Made by a program: the position numbers and the translations under genes. Positions 28,601 through 37,019 of a stretch of 64,000 nt of DNA are shown piece by piece. Each line of letters begins with the position of its first letter. Position 1 is the stretch's first letter. The notes under the pieces are model-generated. The model did not search any database. It saw only the letters and a list, made by a program, of their open reading frames with translations, and was not told where the DNA came from. The DNA is from Petrolisthes cinctipes (lineage: Eukaryota; Arthropoda; Malacostraca; Decapoda; Porcellanidae), in NCBI GenBank assembly GCA_033782935.1, contig JAWQEG010000003.1, positions 2,740,501-2,804,500 on the forward strand, in the 5' to 3' direction.

Positions 28601-30108
28601 TTGGGTCCTAGAAGCAATCTGTACATCCCTACTCCTAGTTAGAATGTTTTCAAGATACAGACCCAAAACATGCTCAAAATCGATATTTTAGGTGCCCAAA
28701 AGTCGATATGTGTATGCATCTTCTGCACCCGTTTATATCCCAAATTCAACCTCAAAACTCCCGAAAATTCGATGTTTTTTGGTCCCAGAAGCGATCTTTA
28801 CATGCCTACTCAGTGCTAGAATGTTTTCAAAATATAGGCTCAAAACATGCTAAAAATCGATATTTTAAGTGTCCAAAGTCGATATGTGCATGCATCATCT
28901 GTACCCGTTTATATCTCAAATTCAGGCTCAAAACACCCGAAAATTCGATATTTTGGGGTCCCAGAAGTGATCTATACATGCCTACTTAGTGCTAGAATAT
29001 TTTCAAAATATAGGCCCAAAACATGCTAAAAATCGAAATTATAGGTGCCCAAAGTCGATATCTCAAATTCAGGCCCAAAACACCCGAAAATTCGATATTT
29101 TTGGGTCCCAGAAGCAAACTGTACATGCCTACTCCGTGTTAGAGTATTTTCAAATTACAGGCCCAAAACAAGCTGAAAATCGATATTTTAGGTGACCAAA
29201 GTCAATATGTGTATGCATCTTCTGCACCCGTTTATATCCCAAATTCAAGCTCAAAACACCCTAAAATTCGATATTTTAGGGTCCCAGAAGCGATCTGTAC
29301 ATGCCTACTCAGTGCTTGAATGTTTTCAAAATATAGGCTCAAAACATGCTAAAAATTGATATTTTAAGTTTCAAAAGTCGATATGTTCATGCATCATCTG
29401 TACCCGTTTATATCTCATATTCAGGCTCAAAACACCCGAAAATTCGATATTTTAGGGTCCCAGAAACGATCTGTACATGTCTACTCCTAGTTTGAGTATT
29501 TTCAAAATATAGGCCCAAAACATGCTGAAAATCGATATTTTAGGTTCCCAAAGTCAATATGTGCATGCATCTTCTTTACCCGTTTATATCTCAAATTCAG
29601 GCTCAAAACACCCGAAAATTCGGTATTTTTTGGTCCTAGAAGCGATCTGTACATCCCTACTCCTAGCTACAATGTTTTCAAGATACAGACCCAAAACATG
29701 CTCAAAATCGATATTTTAGGTGCCCAAAAGTCGATATGTACCGATATCTGCATTCATCTTCTGTACCCGTTTATATCTCAAATTCAGGCTCAAAACAGCC
29801 GAAAATTCGATATTTTGCGGTCCCAGAAGCGATCTATACATGCCTACTTAGTGCTAGAATATTTTCAAAACATAGGCCCAAAACATGCTAAAAATCGATA
29901 TTTTAGGTGCCCAAAGTCGATATCTCAAATTCAGGCCCAAAACACCCGAAAATTCGATATTTTGGGGTCCCAGTAGCGAACTGTACATGCCTACTCCGTG
30001 TTAGAGTATTTTCAATATACAGTCCCCAAACATACTGAAAATCGATCTTTTATGTGCCCAAAAGTCGATATGTGGATGTATCTTCTGTACCCGTTTATAT
30101 CTCAAATT
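12665..30108 (+). repeat. Top-level repeat, period 12129 bp, about 1.4 copies
   Basis: The segment 12665-17979 recurs as 24794-30108 at a constant 12129-bp offset with near identity. The first full unit (12665-24793) contains the 3885-bp repeats, so the repeats are nested. The second copy ends abruptly near 30108, where sequence matching the window start takes over. Confidence 0.82.
14470..24590 (+). repeat. Higher-order repeat, period 3885 bp, about 2.6 copies
   Basis: Copies begin near 14470, 18355 and 22240; the third is partial and diverges near 24590. Equivalent variants are found at exactly 3885-bp spacing, for example ACACACAAAAATTCG at 14605, 18490 and 22376. Copies 1 and 2 differ by scattered point changes only. 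Each unit holds roughly 23 monomers of mixed length class. Confidence 0.85.
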
Positions 30109-31690
30109 CAGGCTCAAAACTCCCGAAAATTCGATATTTTGGGGTCCCAGAAGTGATCTGTACATGCCTACTTAGTGCTAGAATATTTTCAAAATATATG
30201 CCCAAAACAAGCTAAAAATCGATATTTTAGGTGCCCAAAGTCGATATCTCAAATTAAGGCCCAAAACACTCGAAAATTCGATATTTTGGGGTCCCAGAAG
30301 CGAACTGTACATGCCTACTCCGTGTTAGAGTATTTTCAAAATATAGGCCCAAAACATACTGAAAATCAATCTTTTAGGTGCCCAAAAGTCGATATGTGCA
30401 TGCATCTTCTGTAACCGTTTATATCCCAAATTCAACCTTAAAACACCCGAAAATTCGATATTTTTGGGTCCCAGAAGCGATCTGTACATGCCTACTCAGT
30501 GCTAGAATGTTTTCAAAATATAGGTCCAAAACATGCTAAAAATCGATATTTTAAGTGTCCATAGTCGATATCTGCATACATCTTCTGTACCCGTTTATAT
30601 CTCAAATTCAGGCTCAAAACACCCGAAAATTCGAAATTTTTGGGTCCCAGAAGCGATCTGTACATGCCTACTCCTAGTTAGAGTATTTTCAAAATACAGG
30701 CCCAAAACATGCGGAAAATCGATATTTTAGGTGCCCAAAGTCAATATGTTCAAGCATCTTCTGTACCCGTTTATATCTCAAATTTACGCTCAAAACACCC
30801 GAAAATTCGGTATTTTTGGGTCCTAAAAGCGATCTGTACATCCCTACTCCTAGTTAGAGTATTTTCAAAATATAGGCCCAAAACATACTGAAAATCGATC
30901 TTTTAGGTGCCCAAAAGTCGATATGTGCATGCATCTTCTGTAACCGTTTATATCTCAAATTCAACCTCAAAACACCCGAAAATTCGATATTTTTGGGTCC
31001 CAGAAGCGATCTGTACATGCCTACTCAGTGCTTGAATGTTTTCAAAATATTGGCTAAAAACATGCTAAAAATCGATATTTTAAATGTCCAAAGTCGATAT
31101 GTGCATGCATCTTCTGTACCCGTTTATATCTCAAATTCAGGCTCAAAACACCCGAAAATTCGATATTTTGGGGTCCCAGAAGAGATCTGTACATGCCTAC
31201 TCAGTGCTAGAATTTTTTCAAAATATTGGCTCAAAACATGCTAAAAATCGATATTTTAAGTATCCAAAGTCGATATGTGCATGCATCATCTGTAACCGTT
31301 TATATCTCAAATTCAGGCTCAAAACACACACAAATTCGATATTTTGGTGTCCCAGAAGTGATCTGTTCATGCCTACTTAGTGCTAGAATATTTTCAAAAT
31401 ATAGGCCAAAAACATGCTAAAAATCGATATTTTAGATGCCCTAAAGTCGATATCTCAAATTCAGGCCGAAAACCCCCGAAAATTCGATATTTTTGGGTCC
31501 CAGAAGCTATCTGTACATGCCTCCTCCGTGTTAGAGTATTTTCAAAATACAGGCCCAAAACATACAGAAAATCGATCTTTTAGGTGCCCAAAAGTCGATA
31601 TGTGGATGCATCTTCTGTACCCGTTTATATCTCAAATTCAGGCTATAAACACCCGAAAATTCGATATTTTGGGGGTCCCAGAAGCGATCT
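30101..31690 (+). repeat. Re-used segments of the window start
   Basis: Positions 30101-31005 match 159-1063 at offset 29942. Positions 31006 to about 31690 match from 1563 onward at offset 29443. The change of offset means this copy lacks 499 bp, roughly three monomers, relative to the first. The pattern is what unequal exchange between distant parts of the array would leave. Confidence 0.72.
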
Positions 31691-32260
31691 GTACATGCCT
31701 AATCAAATGCAGGCCAAAAACATGCTGAAAATCGATATTTTAGGAGCCAAAAGTCAACATGTGTATGCATCTTCTTCACTCGTTTATATCTCAAATTCAA
31801 CCTTAAAAACACCCGAAAATTCGATAATTTTGGGTCCCAGAAGCGATCTGTACATGTCTAGTCAGTGCTAGAATGTTTTCAAAATATAGGTCCAAAACAT
31901 GCTAAAAATCGATATTTTAAGTGTCCCAAGTCGATATGTGTATGCATCTTCTGCACCCGTTTATATCCCAAATTCAACCTCAAAACTCCCGAAAATTCGA
32001 TGTTTTTTGGTCCCAGAAGCGATCTTTACATGCCTACTCAGTGCTAGAATGTTTTCAAAATATAGGCTCAAAACATGCTAAAAATCGATATTTTAAGTGT
32101 CCAAAGTCGATATGTGGATGCATCTTCTGTACCCGTTTATATCTCAAATTCAGGCTTAAAACACCCGAAAATTCGATATTTTGGAGTCCCAGAAGCGATC
32201 TCTACATGCCTACTCAGTGCTAGAATGTTTTCAAAATATAGGCTCAAAACATGCTAAAAA
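31691..32260 (+). repeat. Last satellite monomers before the insertion
   Basis: These are ordinary monomers, including a variant with GATGTTTTTTGGTCCC also found near 5375, 16640 and 28770. The array stops after CATGCTAAAAA at 32260, in the middle of half A of a monomer, where the retrotransposon begins. Confidence 0.85.
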
Positions 32261-32518
32261 TAGTGCATTTGTCGCGGCTTCTAGCCGCTTAAATTGTATT
32301 TATTGGTTGTGAAACCAGCACAGCTGTTTGCTATAGAATAGGCCCCTTCACAAGCCCAGGCCCCGTGTAGGCATAATCTGGGTTGGAAGGGTCAATTCCG
32401 TGACGTTCATCAGAAGTAAATAAAATTCAAATCTGGCGCTGTACTGATAGTGGAGCCACCTGGTGGTGGTGAGGTGAGGTATTAAACCCCCCCTCCGCTG
32501 AATACCGCTCGCCCACTC
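32261..32518 (+). repeat. 3' inverted terminal repeat with 39-bp extension
   Basis: Positions 32300-32518 are the inverted partner of 39431-39651. The outer 39 bp (32261-32299) are absent from the 5' end, so the two terminal repeats are unequal, as in known DIRS elements where one repeat is longer. The extension contains a hairpin with stem GCGGCT/AGCCGC and a 3-nt loop at 32274-32288. Open frames seen here on the minus strand, and in the other repeat on the plus strand, are translations of the same inverted sequence and are not genes. Confidence 0.92.
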
Positions 32519-32571
32519 CAATGAGAAAGAAGTGAGTGCCTGGCGCATCGGGAGGTGGGTGGGACAGTAGA
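32519..32571. other. Spacer between 3' terminal repeat and ICR
   Basis: This is a short unique spacer of 53 bp. It contains no open frame of note and no repeat seen elsewhere in the window. Confidence 0.6.
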
Positions 32572-32673
32572 AGCTGTGCTGGTTTCACAACCAATAAATA
32601 CAATTTAAGCGGCTAGAAGCCGCGACAAATGCACTATTATTGGTATAGTGAAACCAGCACAGCTGTTTGCTAT
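32572..32673. repeat. Internal complementary region (ICR)
   Basis: This 102-bp segment has two parts. Positions 32572-32636 are the exact reverse complement (65 of 65) of the left terminus 32261-32325. Positions 32637-32673 are the reverse complement (36 of 37) of the right terminus 39615-39651. Put together, it is the complement of the junction made when the two element ends are joined, with no extra or missing base at the junction. In the DIRS replication model this region templates completion and circularisation of the cDNA. It lies at the 3' side of the coding region, as expected. Confidence 0.92.
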
Positions 32674-33253
32674 GCATGCGATGCGGTAGGTGGGAGGTGA
32701 GGTGGAGGCAATCACGTGCTAGTTAAGAGTGGTTGAAAGCGGAGGGCAGGAAAGGTAACCGAGCCCGGTGAGGCAGCAGCTAACGCCCCTCCCGACACTG
32801 GCTAGGTGAAACGCCGTGGTGGGGGAGAAGTAGCTTATACCATATAACCGTAGACCATTCTGTTATAGACCAGAATTGTTACACATAAAGTCTTTATAGG
32901 TAGACTCGAGGGTTCGGGCCTAGGAGAGGAGGGGGGAGGTGCCCATGGATACTCCCCCCCCACTTTTCCTCCCCCCCCCCCTTATTCAAGTCTTCCGAGT
33001 TAGGGCTATGGCCCTCGCTCAGGTAATGTGATCCCGAGGGGATGAAGGAGGACACTAGGATCCAGATATCCTGTGTAATAATATCTCCTGTCACTCATCG
33101 TAGTTAAATAATTGTTTGGAAAATGAATACACAAGAATTCCGTAACAATGTAATTTATTATAGACTTTCTTTCACCATATGTACACGTGAAGAATGGGGA
33201 TTAGTATGAAGCTGTACAAGATGTGGATGAGGTATGGGATGATGTGACGGGAC
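32674..33253 (-). other. 3' untranslated region of the element
   Basis: This is non-coding sequence between the recombinase stop and the ICR. It holds two long C-runs on the plus strand (8 C at 32954-32961 and 11 C at 32971-32981), which are G-runs on the coding strand, and a poly(A) hexamer. A minus-strand open frame at 32894-33094 (66 codons) spans the C-runs and has no recognisable features, so I do not call it a gene. Confidence 0.65.
33154..33159 (-). terminator. Candidate poly(A) signal AATAAA
   Basis: The minus strand reads AATAAA about 95 nt after the recombinase stop codon, in an AT-rich stretch. Position and strand suit cleavage and polyadenylation of the element transcript. No transcript evidence is available, and AATAAA also occurs in the terminal repeats, so the actual 3' end is uncertain. 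Confidence 0.4.
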
Positions 33254-34240
33254 TTAAATCACCCGACCTTTTCTCTTCGGGCGGCCCCTCCCCCCCATGT
33301 GTCTCCCGCGGGGACCCTGGGGAATAGGAGGTGGAGTACCCATAGCCACACAGGGGGTAGGGGAGAGCGAGTGGAACAGGTACCTCGTCCTGAAGGAGGA
33401 AGTGGACGCCCAGCCCCCTAAATCCCTGACCCTCTCCACCGAGTGAGTCCTGAGGAAGGCGAGGGAGGCGGCCACGCCCCTAACGCTGTGAGCCCTCGGG
33501 GCGTGTCCGGGATCCCCGTTCTCTATCACTCGGCAGAGAAGGCGAGCGATTGACCTAGGGAAGAGAGGGTTACCGGACCTAGAGTTGTAGAAGAGGTGGT
33601 CCGGAGAAGCCCCTCTCGTCGCCTCCACGTATGCAACAAAGGCGTGGACTGGGCAGAGGGGGTGGAAATTTCCATCCCTCAGGAACGAGGGTACTGCGAG
33701 AGGGCCAATTCTGTCGTCAGCCTGCTCGTTCTTAGCTAGAAAAGCAGGGGAGGGGGAAATGGTTAAGGAAGTAAGGTTAGGGGTTACTGAAGAAAAGGCT
33801 GTGTGACGGGTCAGGGCTGCCAACTGAGAAGCCCTGTAACCTGTAGCTAAGGCGAGCAGGAAGAGAGCTTTCTGGAGGAGGTGACAAACCTCCAGAGGGA
33901 CCCCCTCGAAGGTCAGGTAGGAAAGGACACGATGAAGGGACCAGGAGGGTGTCTGGGCCCGGTGAGGTGCGGTCCCCGCCCGAATCCCCATCCTCAGGAG
34001 AGAGAGAGGCCTCTCCGAAACCTTAATGTTAAAACCCAGGAGGAGGGGATCAGACAGGGCTGCGTGATGCGCAAGCACCGTCGCCGGGGCCCTGTTGGTG
34101 GAATCGGCGAGCCACGTGAGGAATTCCAGGACTGTGTCCTCCGAGATGACCCTGGAGGGGTGTCTTCGCAAGAAGTCCTGGAATCTTTTCCAGCACGATT
34201 CGTATTGTCGCACCGAAGACTGACGATGAGCCCTCAACAT
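33254..34240 (-). CDS. DIRS-type tyrosine recombinase (integrase)
   Basis: The 328-residue protein would integrate the circular DNA copy by site-specific strand exchange in the nucleus. The N-terminal part (about residues 1-110, with SVRQYESCWKRFQDFL) looks like a core-binding domain. The C-terminal part carries the catalytic set: Arg136 in TGYRASQL, His251 and Arg254 in HSVR, Trp277 in LGGW and the nucleophile Tyr287 in FRTRYL. A basic tail ends the protein. The chosen ATG overlaps the RT stop (ATGTTGA), suggesting reinitiation. The same frame stays open for 431 codons upstream. Family-like sequence (EFLRGVLSKRF) begins about 20 codons before this ATG, so a frameshift or splice-joined start is possible. 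The rest of the upstream frame is a shadow of the RT gene. No stop or frameshift breaks the domain. Confidence 0.92.
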   Translation of the reverse strand: MLRAHRQSSVRQYESCWKRFQDFLRRHPSRVISEDTVLEFLTWLADSTNRAPATVLAHHAALSDPLLLGFNIKVSERPLSLLRMGIRAGTAPHRAQTPSWSLHRVLSYLTFEGVPLEVCHLLQKALFLLALATGYRASQLAALTRHTAFSSVTPNLTSLTISPSPAFLAKNEQADDRIGPLAVPSFLRDGNFHPLCPVHAFVAYVEATRGASPDHLFYNSRSGNPLFPRSIARLLCRVIENGDPGHAPRAHSVRGVAASLAFLRTHSVERVRDLGGWASTSSFRTRYLFHSLSPTPCVAMGTPPPIPQGPRGRHMGGRGRPKRKGRVI

Positions 34241-36174
34241 CTTGTCCACTGTCTCCTTAGTGAACCTTTTGCTGAGGACTCCCCGTAGAAACTCCAAGCG
34301 TGTAGTTTCAGTGACGCTTGGAGTGGTGCAGACAGGGTGCTGGAGAGGCACGCCGATCCCAACTGAAGGGGATGCGGGCACCACCGGGACAACTCTCCGA
34401 ACCACGGCTGTGCTGGCCAGAGGGGGGCTATGAGGAGAACCCTCCCCCTGAAAGTGCGCAGCTTGAGGATCGCCTTCAGGAGGACTGAAGTGGCTGGTGG
34501 TGGGAAGAGGTAGAGATGACCCCACCTGTTCCAGTCCTCCGTGAAGGCGTCCGGGCCTCCCGCCTCTGTTCTGGATGAGAAAGTCAGAAACAGAGGGAGT
34601 AGGGCCGTGGATGGGGAGGCGAATAGGTCCACCTCCGGTGTCCCGTAGCGAAGGCAGAGAGACTCGAACACAAGGGGACGCAGTTGCCACTCGACTGACG
34701 TCCCCCTGAACCTGGATAGGGCGTCCGCCCAATCGTTCTCCCGCCCTGGCACGTAGCGGGCCGAGAGGTGAATGTCCCTCTTGGCCGCTATTGCGAAAAT
34801 CTGTTCTGACAGGGACAGGAGAATTTCCGACCGTACGGTACCCTGTTTCTGTAGGCACTGCACGGCCGCAACGTTGTCCATATCGAAGCGGACGCCTATC
34901 CTGGCAAACTGAGGGTGTCTGTTGAGCCATTCCTTCGCTACCATCAACTCCCGGGCGTTGATGTGCAGTAGCCTTTCCCCTTCCTTCCATCCCCCGCACC
35001 GTTGATGTCCCAGGCAAGACTGGTATCCCCAGCCTACGTCCGATGCGTCTGTCGCCACCGTAATCCCCTGGGGAGGGAACACCCAGGGGACCCGCTGACG
35101 CAGGGCACCGGGACGTAGCCAGGGGCGAAGGAGGCGGTGGAGAGAGGGGGACACTTGCCTGGGAAGGTCCCTGTGTGCGGGGGACAGGTGGAGGTTTACC
35201 TCCCGCGTCAGCCTCCTGTGTTTCAATCGTCCCAGGGGCATTGCAGGGGCCGCGAAATTTAGGGACCCGAGCAATGATTCCCACTGGCGGCGAGAGAAAG
35301 TACGGGAAAAATGCGCCTGGCGGACGTGGCGGAGGGTCCGGCGGGCGTTGTCTGGAGCGAGAGAGAGGGTGGCCGAAAGAGAGTCCCACTCTATTCCTAG
35401 CCAACACAGCTTGCGAGTGGGGGTGAGAGAGGACTTGGGGATGTTCAACAGAAACCACATTTCCTCTAGCACTCCCCTCGCTACCCGGACGTTGTTTGCT
35501 ACCTGCTCCTTGGAAGGGGCGTGAAGCAACCAATCGTCCAGGTACATGAGGGTGGGGACACCCGCCTCTGCCAGACGGGATGTTACCACCCTCACGAGTT
35601 TTGTGAAGACTCGCGGAGCTAGAGAAAGACCGAAAGGGAGCCTGGTAAACTGGAACGTCTCGGTCCCCACCTGGAAGGCCAGAAAGCGGCGAAACCTGGG
35701 GTGGATCGGGACGTGCAAGTACGCATCCTTGAGATCCAGGGATGCTAACCAGTCTCCCTTCCTCAGAACTGTGTGGACCTGAGCAACCGAAACCATCCTG
35801 AAATGTAACGTTTTCACGAATTTGTTTAGCTTGCTCAGGTCCATCACCAATCTCGTTTTTCCCTGATCCTTTTTGGGGACCGTGAATAAACGAGAAAGAA
35901 AGACCCTTCCCGTCGCCCGCTCCACTACCCCTTTTTCCCGCATTTCTAACACATGCGGGACGACCGAAAGTGACACTTTGGTTGAGGCAGGAGGTAGACG
36001 TAGTGGCTGTAACGGGAGAAGACAGGTGTCAGTGAGAGTACCGTTAATCCTAATCCCCCGGGGCCCGAGGGACCCGGGGTGGTTGGGGGGTGAATGACAG
36101 GAGAGGCAGAGATTTTGACCGCAAGGGAAAATCTGATTTTGACCTAACGGTAGCCCAAGGACGGGATTAGGCAT
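34234..36174 (-). CDS. Reverse transcriptase / RNase H of DIRS type
   Basis: The 646-residue polyprotein copies the element RNA into DNA. RT motifs are present in order: SLDLKDAY (146-152, Asp147), RLPFGLSLAP (178-187) and MYLDDWL (210-216, catalytic Asp213 and Asp214). RNase H follows with TDASD (Asp376), NARELMV (Glu409), DMDNVAAV (Asp433) and NDWADALSR (Asp484), a complete acidic set. The region from about 510 to 600 (EVDLFAS, YLFPPP, PLWPAQPWF) is a conserved tail found after RNase H in these elements and sometimes described as methyltransferase-like; I see no basis here to claim activity. The ATG follows an in-frame stop by one codon, so the start cannot lie further upstream unless splicing supplies it. 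The reading frame is intact, and the stop overlaps the recombinase ATG. Confidence 0.94.
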   Translation of the reverse strand: MPNPVLGLPLGQNQIFPCGQNLCLSCHSPPNHPGSLGPRGIRINGTLTDTCLLPLQPLRLPPASTKVSLSVVPHVLEMREKGVVERATGRVFLSRLFTVPKKDQGKTRLVMDLSKLNKFVKTLHFRMVSVAQVHTVLRKGDWLASLDLKDAYLHVPIHPRFRRFLAFQVGTETFQFTRLPFGLSLAPRVFTKLVRVVTSRLAEAGVPTLMYLDDWLLHAPSKEQVANNVRVARGVLEEMWFLLNIPKSSLTPTRKLCWLGIEWDSLSATLSLAPDNARRTLRHVRQAHFSRTFSRRQWESLLGSLNFAAPAMPLGRLKHRRLTREVNLHLSPAHRDLPRQVSPSLHRLLRPWLRPGALRQRVPWVFPPQGITVATDASDVGWGYQSCLGHQRCGGWKEGERLLHINARELMVAKEWLNRHPQFARIGVRFDMDNVAAVQCLQKQGTVRSEILLSLSEQIFAIAAKRDIHLSARYVPGRENDWADALSRFRGTSVEWQLRPLVFESLCLRYGTPEVDLFASPSTALLPLFLTFSSRTEAGGPDAFTEDWNRWGHLYLFPPPATSVLLKAILKLRTFRGRVLLIAPLWPAQPWFGELSRWCPHPLQLGSACLSSTLSAPLQASLKLHAWSFYGESSAKGSLRRQWTRC

Positions 36175-36321
36175 AATTCATATGTCAGAAAGTAAGGATG
36201 ACAGTTACTCACCGGAACAGTAATCCAGGGCCATGACAGGCTCTGGCGAATTATCCTTGCTGCCCAGCCGTGGGTGGGCCAGGCTGCTGACCACCCTGTG
36301 AGGCAGCCCAGAGTGGGACCC
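36175..36321 (-). other. gag-RT intergenic segment with donor-like site
   Basis: This is a 147-bp gap between the gag stop and the RT ATG. It contains GTGAGTAAC on the minus strand (GT at 36212-36211). A possible acceptor, CTACCGTTAG, lies downstream inside the annotated RT frame. If used, this intron would remove the RT start region. The evidence is limited to consensus matches. Confidence 0.35.
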
Positions 36322-36541
36322 TCAAGTGGCGCGGTCCTTCTGGGCGGGGTGGTTGAAGGAGGACTTGGGCTTCGAGTAGGGCTTGGAGCCCTGTCCCCTT
36401 CCTCGAAAGGGCTGCTGGCCCCTCTGGGAGGGCCTGTTGTGTGCTCTCGGGGGAGTGGGATAGGAGGGCCTCGGTAGCCTGGAGGGCTGGGAGGGCCTCC
36501 GGGGCTGGTAGGCTGGTCTGGCTGGCTGTGGGGCACGTGGC
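36322..36541 (-). CDS. gag-like ORF1, last exon
   Basis: This exon encodes about 72 residues of a basic, Pro/Gln/Arg/Gly-rich tail (for example QPFRGRGQGSKPYSKPKSS), a composition typical of nucleic-acid-binding C-termini, then TGA at 36324-36322. It lies 147 bp before the RT ATG. A second frame is also open across the exon and reaches to about 36144 past a donor-like GTGAGTAAC at 36212, so an alternative transcript joining gag to RT cannot be excluded. Confidence 0.7.
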
Positions 36542-36641
36542 CTACGGACAAACAGAATGATTAGGAACCAAAGTAGACCCGAAAATCCTTTCATTTCACC
36601 CCCGTGACAACTCGGGTAAGACGAACACGAGAGGTACTTAC
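36542..36641 (-). other. Intron 2 of gag-like gene (100 bp)
   Basis: The donor is GTAAGTACC after TCCAA. The acceptor tract CATTCTGTTTGTCC ends with GTAG. Splicing joins AA to G, making a Lys codon, and the frame runs on into exon 3. As with intron 1, the donor contains the stop codon (TAA) that would end the unspliced frame. Confidence 0.78.
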
Positions 36642-36902
36642 TTGGAGGTGGAAGGCTTTGGTAAATTGATTACCGCTGGGAGGGAGGCGAAGATCGTGTC
36701 TGTCGCCGGTTGGTCAAAGAGGGCGGGGGACAAGGGGGCAGCTCGCACCACTCCCCTCTGTGCCATCTCCGGCGCAGATTTAGCCGCCGCCTGGCGGGCT
36801 GCCAGTCTCGCCTCGGCGAACGCCTTCGCCTCCTCCCGCATGAAGTGGGTTGACATTGCCGCCACGCCCTCCATCACGGTGGCCATGGAAGAGAGGGTGT
36901 CA
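36642..36902 (-). CDS. gag-like ORF1, exon 2
   Basis: This 261-bp exon encodes about 87 residues, a helix-prone Ala/Glu/Arg-rich segment (HFMREEAKAFAEARLAAR) followed by a Pro/Ala-rich region. It is bounded by an acceptor (TTACAG) and a donor (GTAAGTACC). The open frame extends upstream into the intron, but that part has no gag-like character. The unspliced frame would end at TAA within the donor. Confidence 0.72.
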
Positions 36903-37019
36903 CTGTAAGGGGTAAACAAGGAAAAAAACCGAGCGAACCCGGGGATAAGTACCCGGGAGTAACAGGGAGACCCTCTACCCAGCATCCCTAAAAACATGAT
37001 ACACGAGTAAGGTACTCAC
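36903..37019 (-). other. Intron 1 of gag-like gene (117 bp)
   Basis: The donor is GTGAGTACC right after CTAGC. The acceptor is a pyrimidine-rich tract (TTTTTTTCCTTGTTTACCCC) ending TTACAG. Without splicing, the upstream frame meets TGA inside the donor itself. Removing the intron joins GC to T, giving an Ala codon, and continues in frame. Donor strength, acceptor tract and frame preservation together make a good case, although no transcript is available. Confidence 0.8.

Larger units (their letters stand above)
1..32260 (+). repeat. Satellite array, block A (176-bp monomer family)
   Basis: The block is a continuous head-to-tail tandem array with no unique sequence between units. Each monomer carries the same ordered landmarks: AAAATCGATATTTTA, GTCGATATGTGCATGCATC, CCCGTTTATATC, AAAATTCGATATTTT, GGTCCCAGAAG and CTGTACATGCC. 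The usual spacing between equivalent points is 176 bp, with common shorter units of 147 and 158 bp. Monomers differ by scattered substitutions and are grouped into larger near-identical units (listed separately). All monomers point the same way. There is no sign of a gene. Open frames of 60-264 codons occur only because stop codons are sparse in the plus-strand frames of the repeat. Pericentromeric or other heterochromatic location is an inference from size and organisation. Confidence 0.97.

Noticed and set aside
1..32260. CRISPR-like array
   Set aside because: There are no short constant repeats with unique spacers; the whole monomer is repeated, and no cas-like genes are present.
32348..32548. 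Minus-strand open frame of 66 codons, with a matching plus-strand frame at 39404-39601
   Set aside because: The two are translations of the inverted terminal repeats, which is why they look alike.
32261..32636. A 376-bp MITE-like element with perfect 65-bp inverted repeats, nested beside the retrotransposon
   Set aside because: Its core is the inverted partner of the other element end, and its inner arm plus the next 37 bp are the complement of the joined termini. The DIRS terminal repeat plus ICR explains it fully without a second element.
33881..34288. Plus-strand open frames inside the element (here and at 35175-36097, 36274-36908, 37043-38616)
   Set aside because: They are antisense to RT, recombinase and gag, in GC-rich sequence with few stops, and have no recognisable domains.
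34241..35533. N-terminal 431 codons of the long minus-strand frame that ends in the recombinase
   Set aside because: Except for about 20 codons next to the recombinase, this is the RT gene read in another frame, with Pro/Arg/Ser-rich nonsense typical of GC-rich shadows.
33254..36174. Prophage or integron (phage-type integrase next to a reverse transcriptase)
   Set aside because: RT plus RNase H plus recombinase order, terminal repeats with ICR, introns and the satellite setting all point to a eukaryotic DIRS element.
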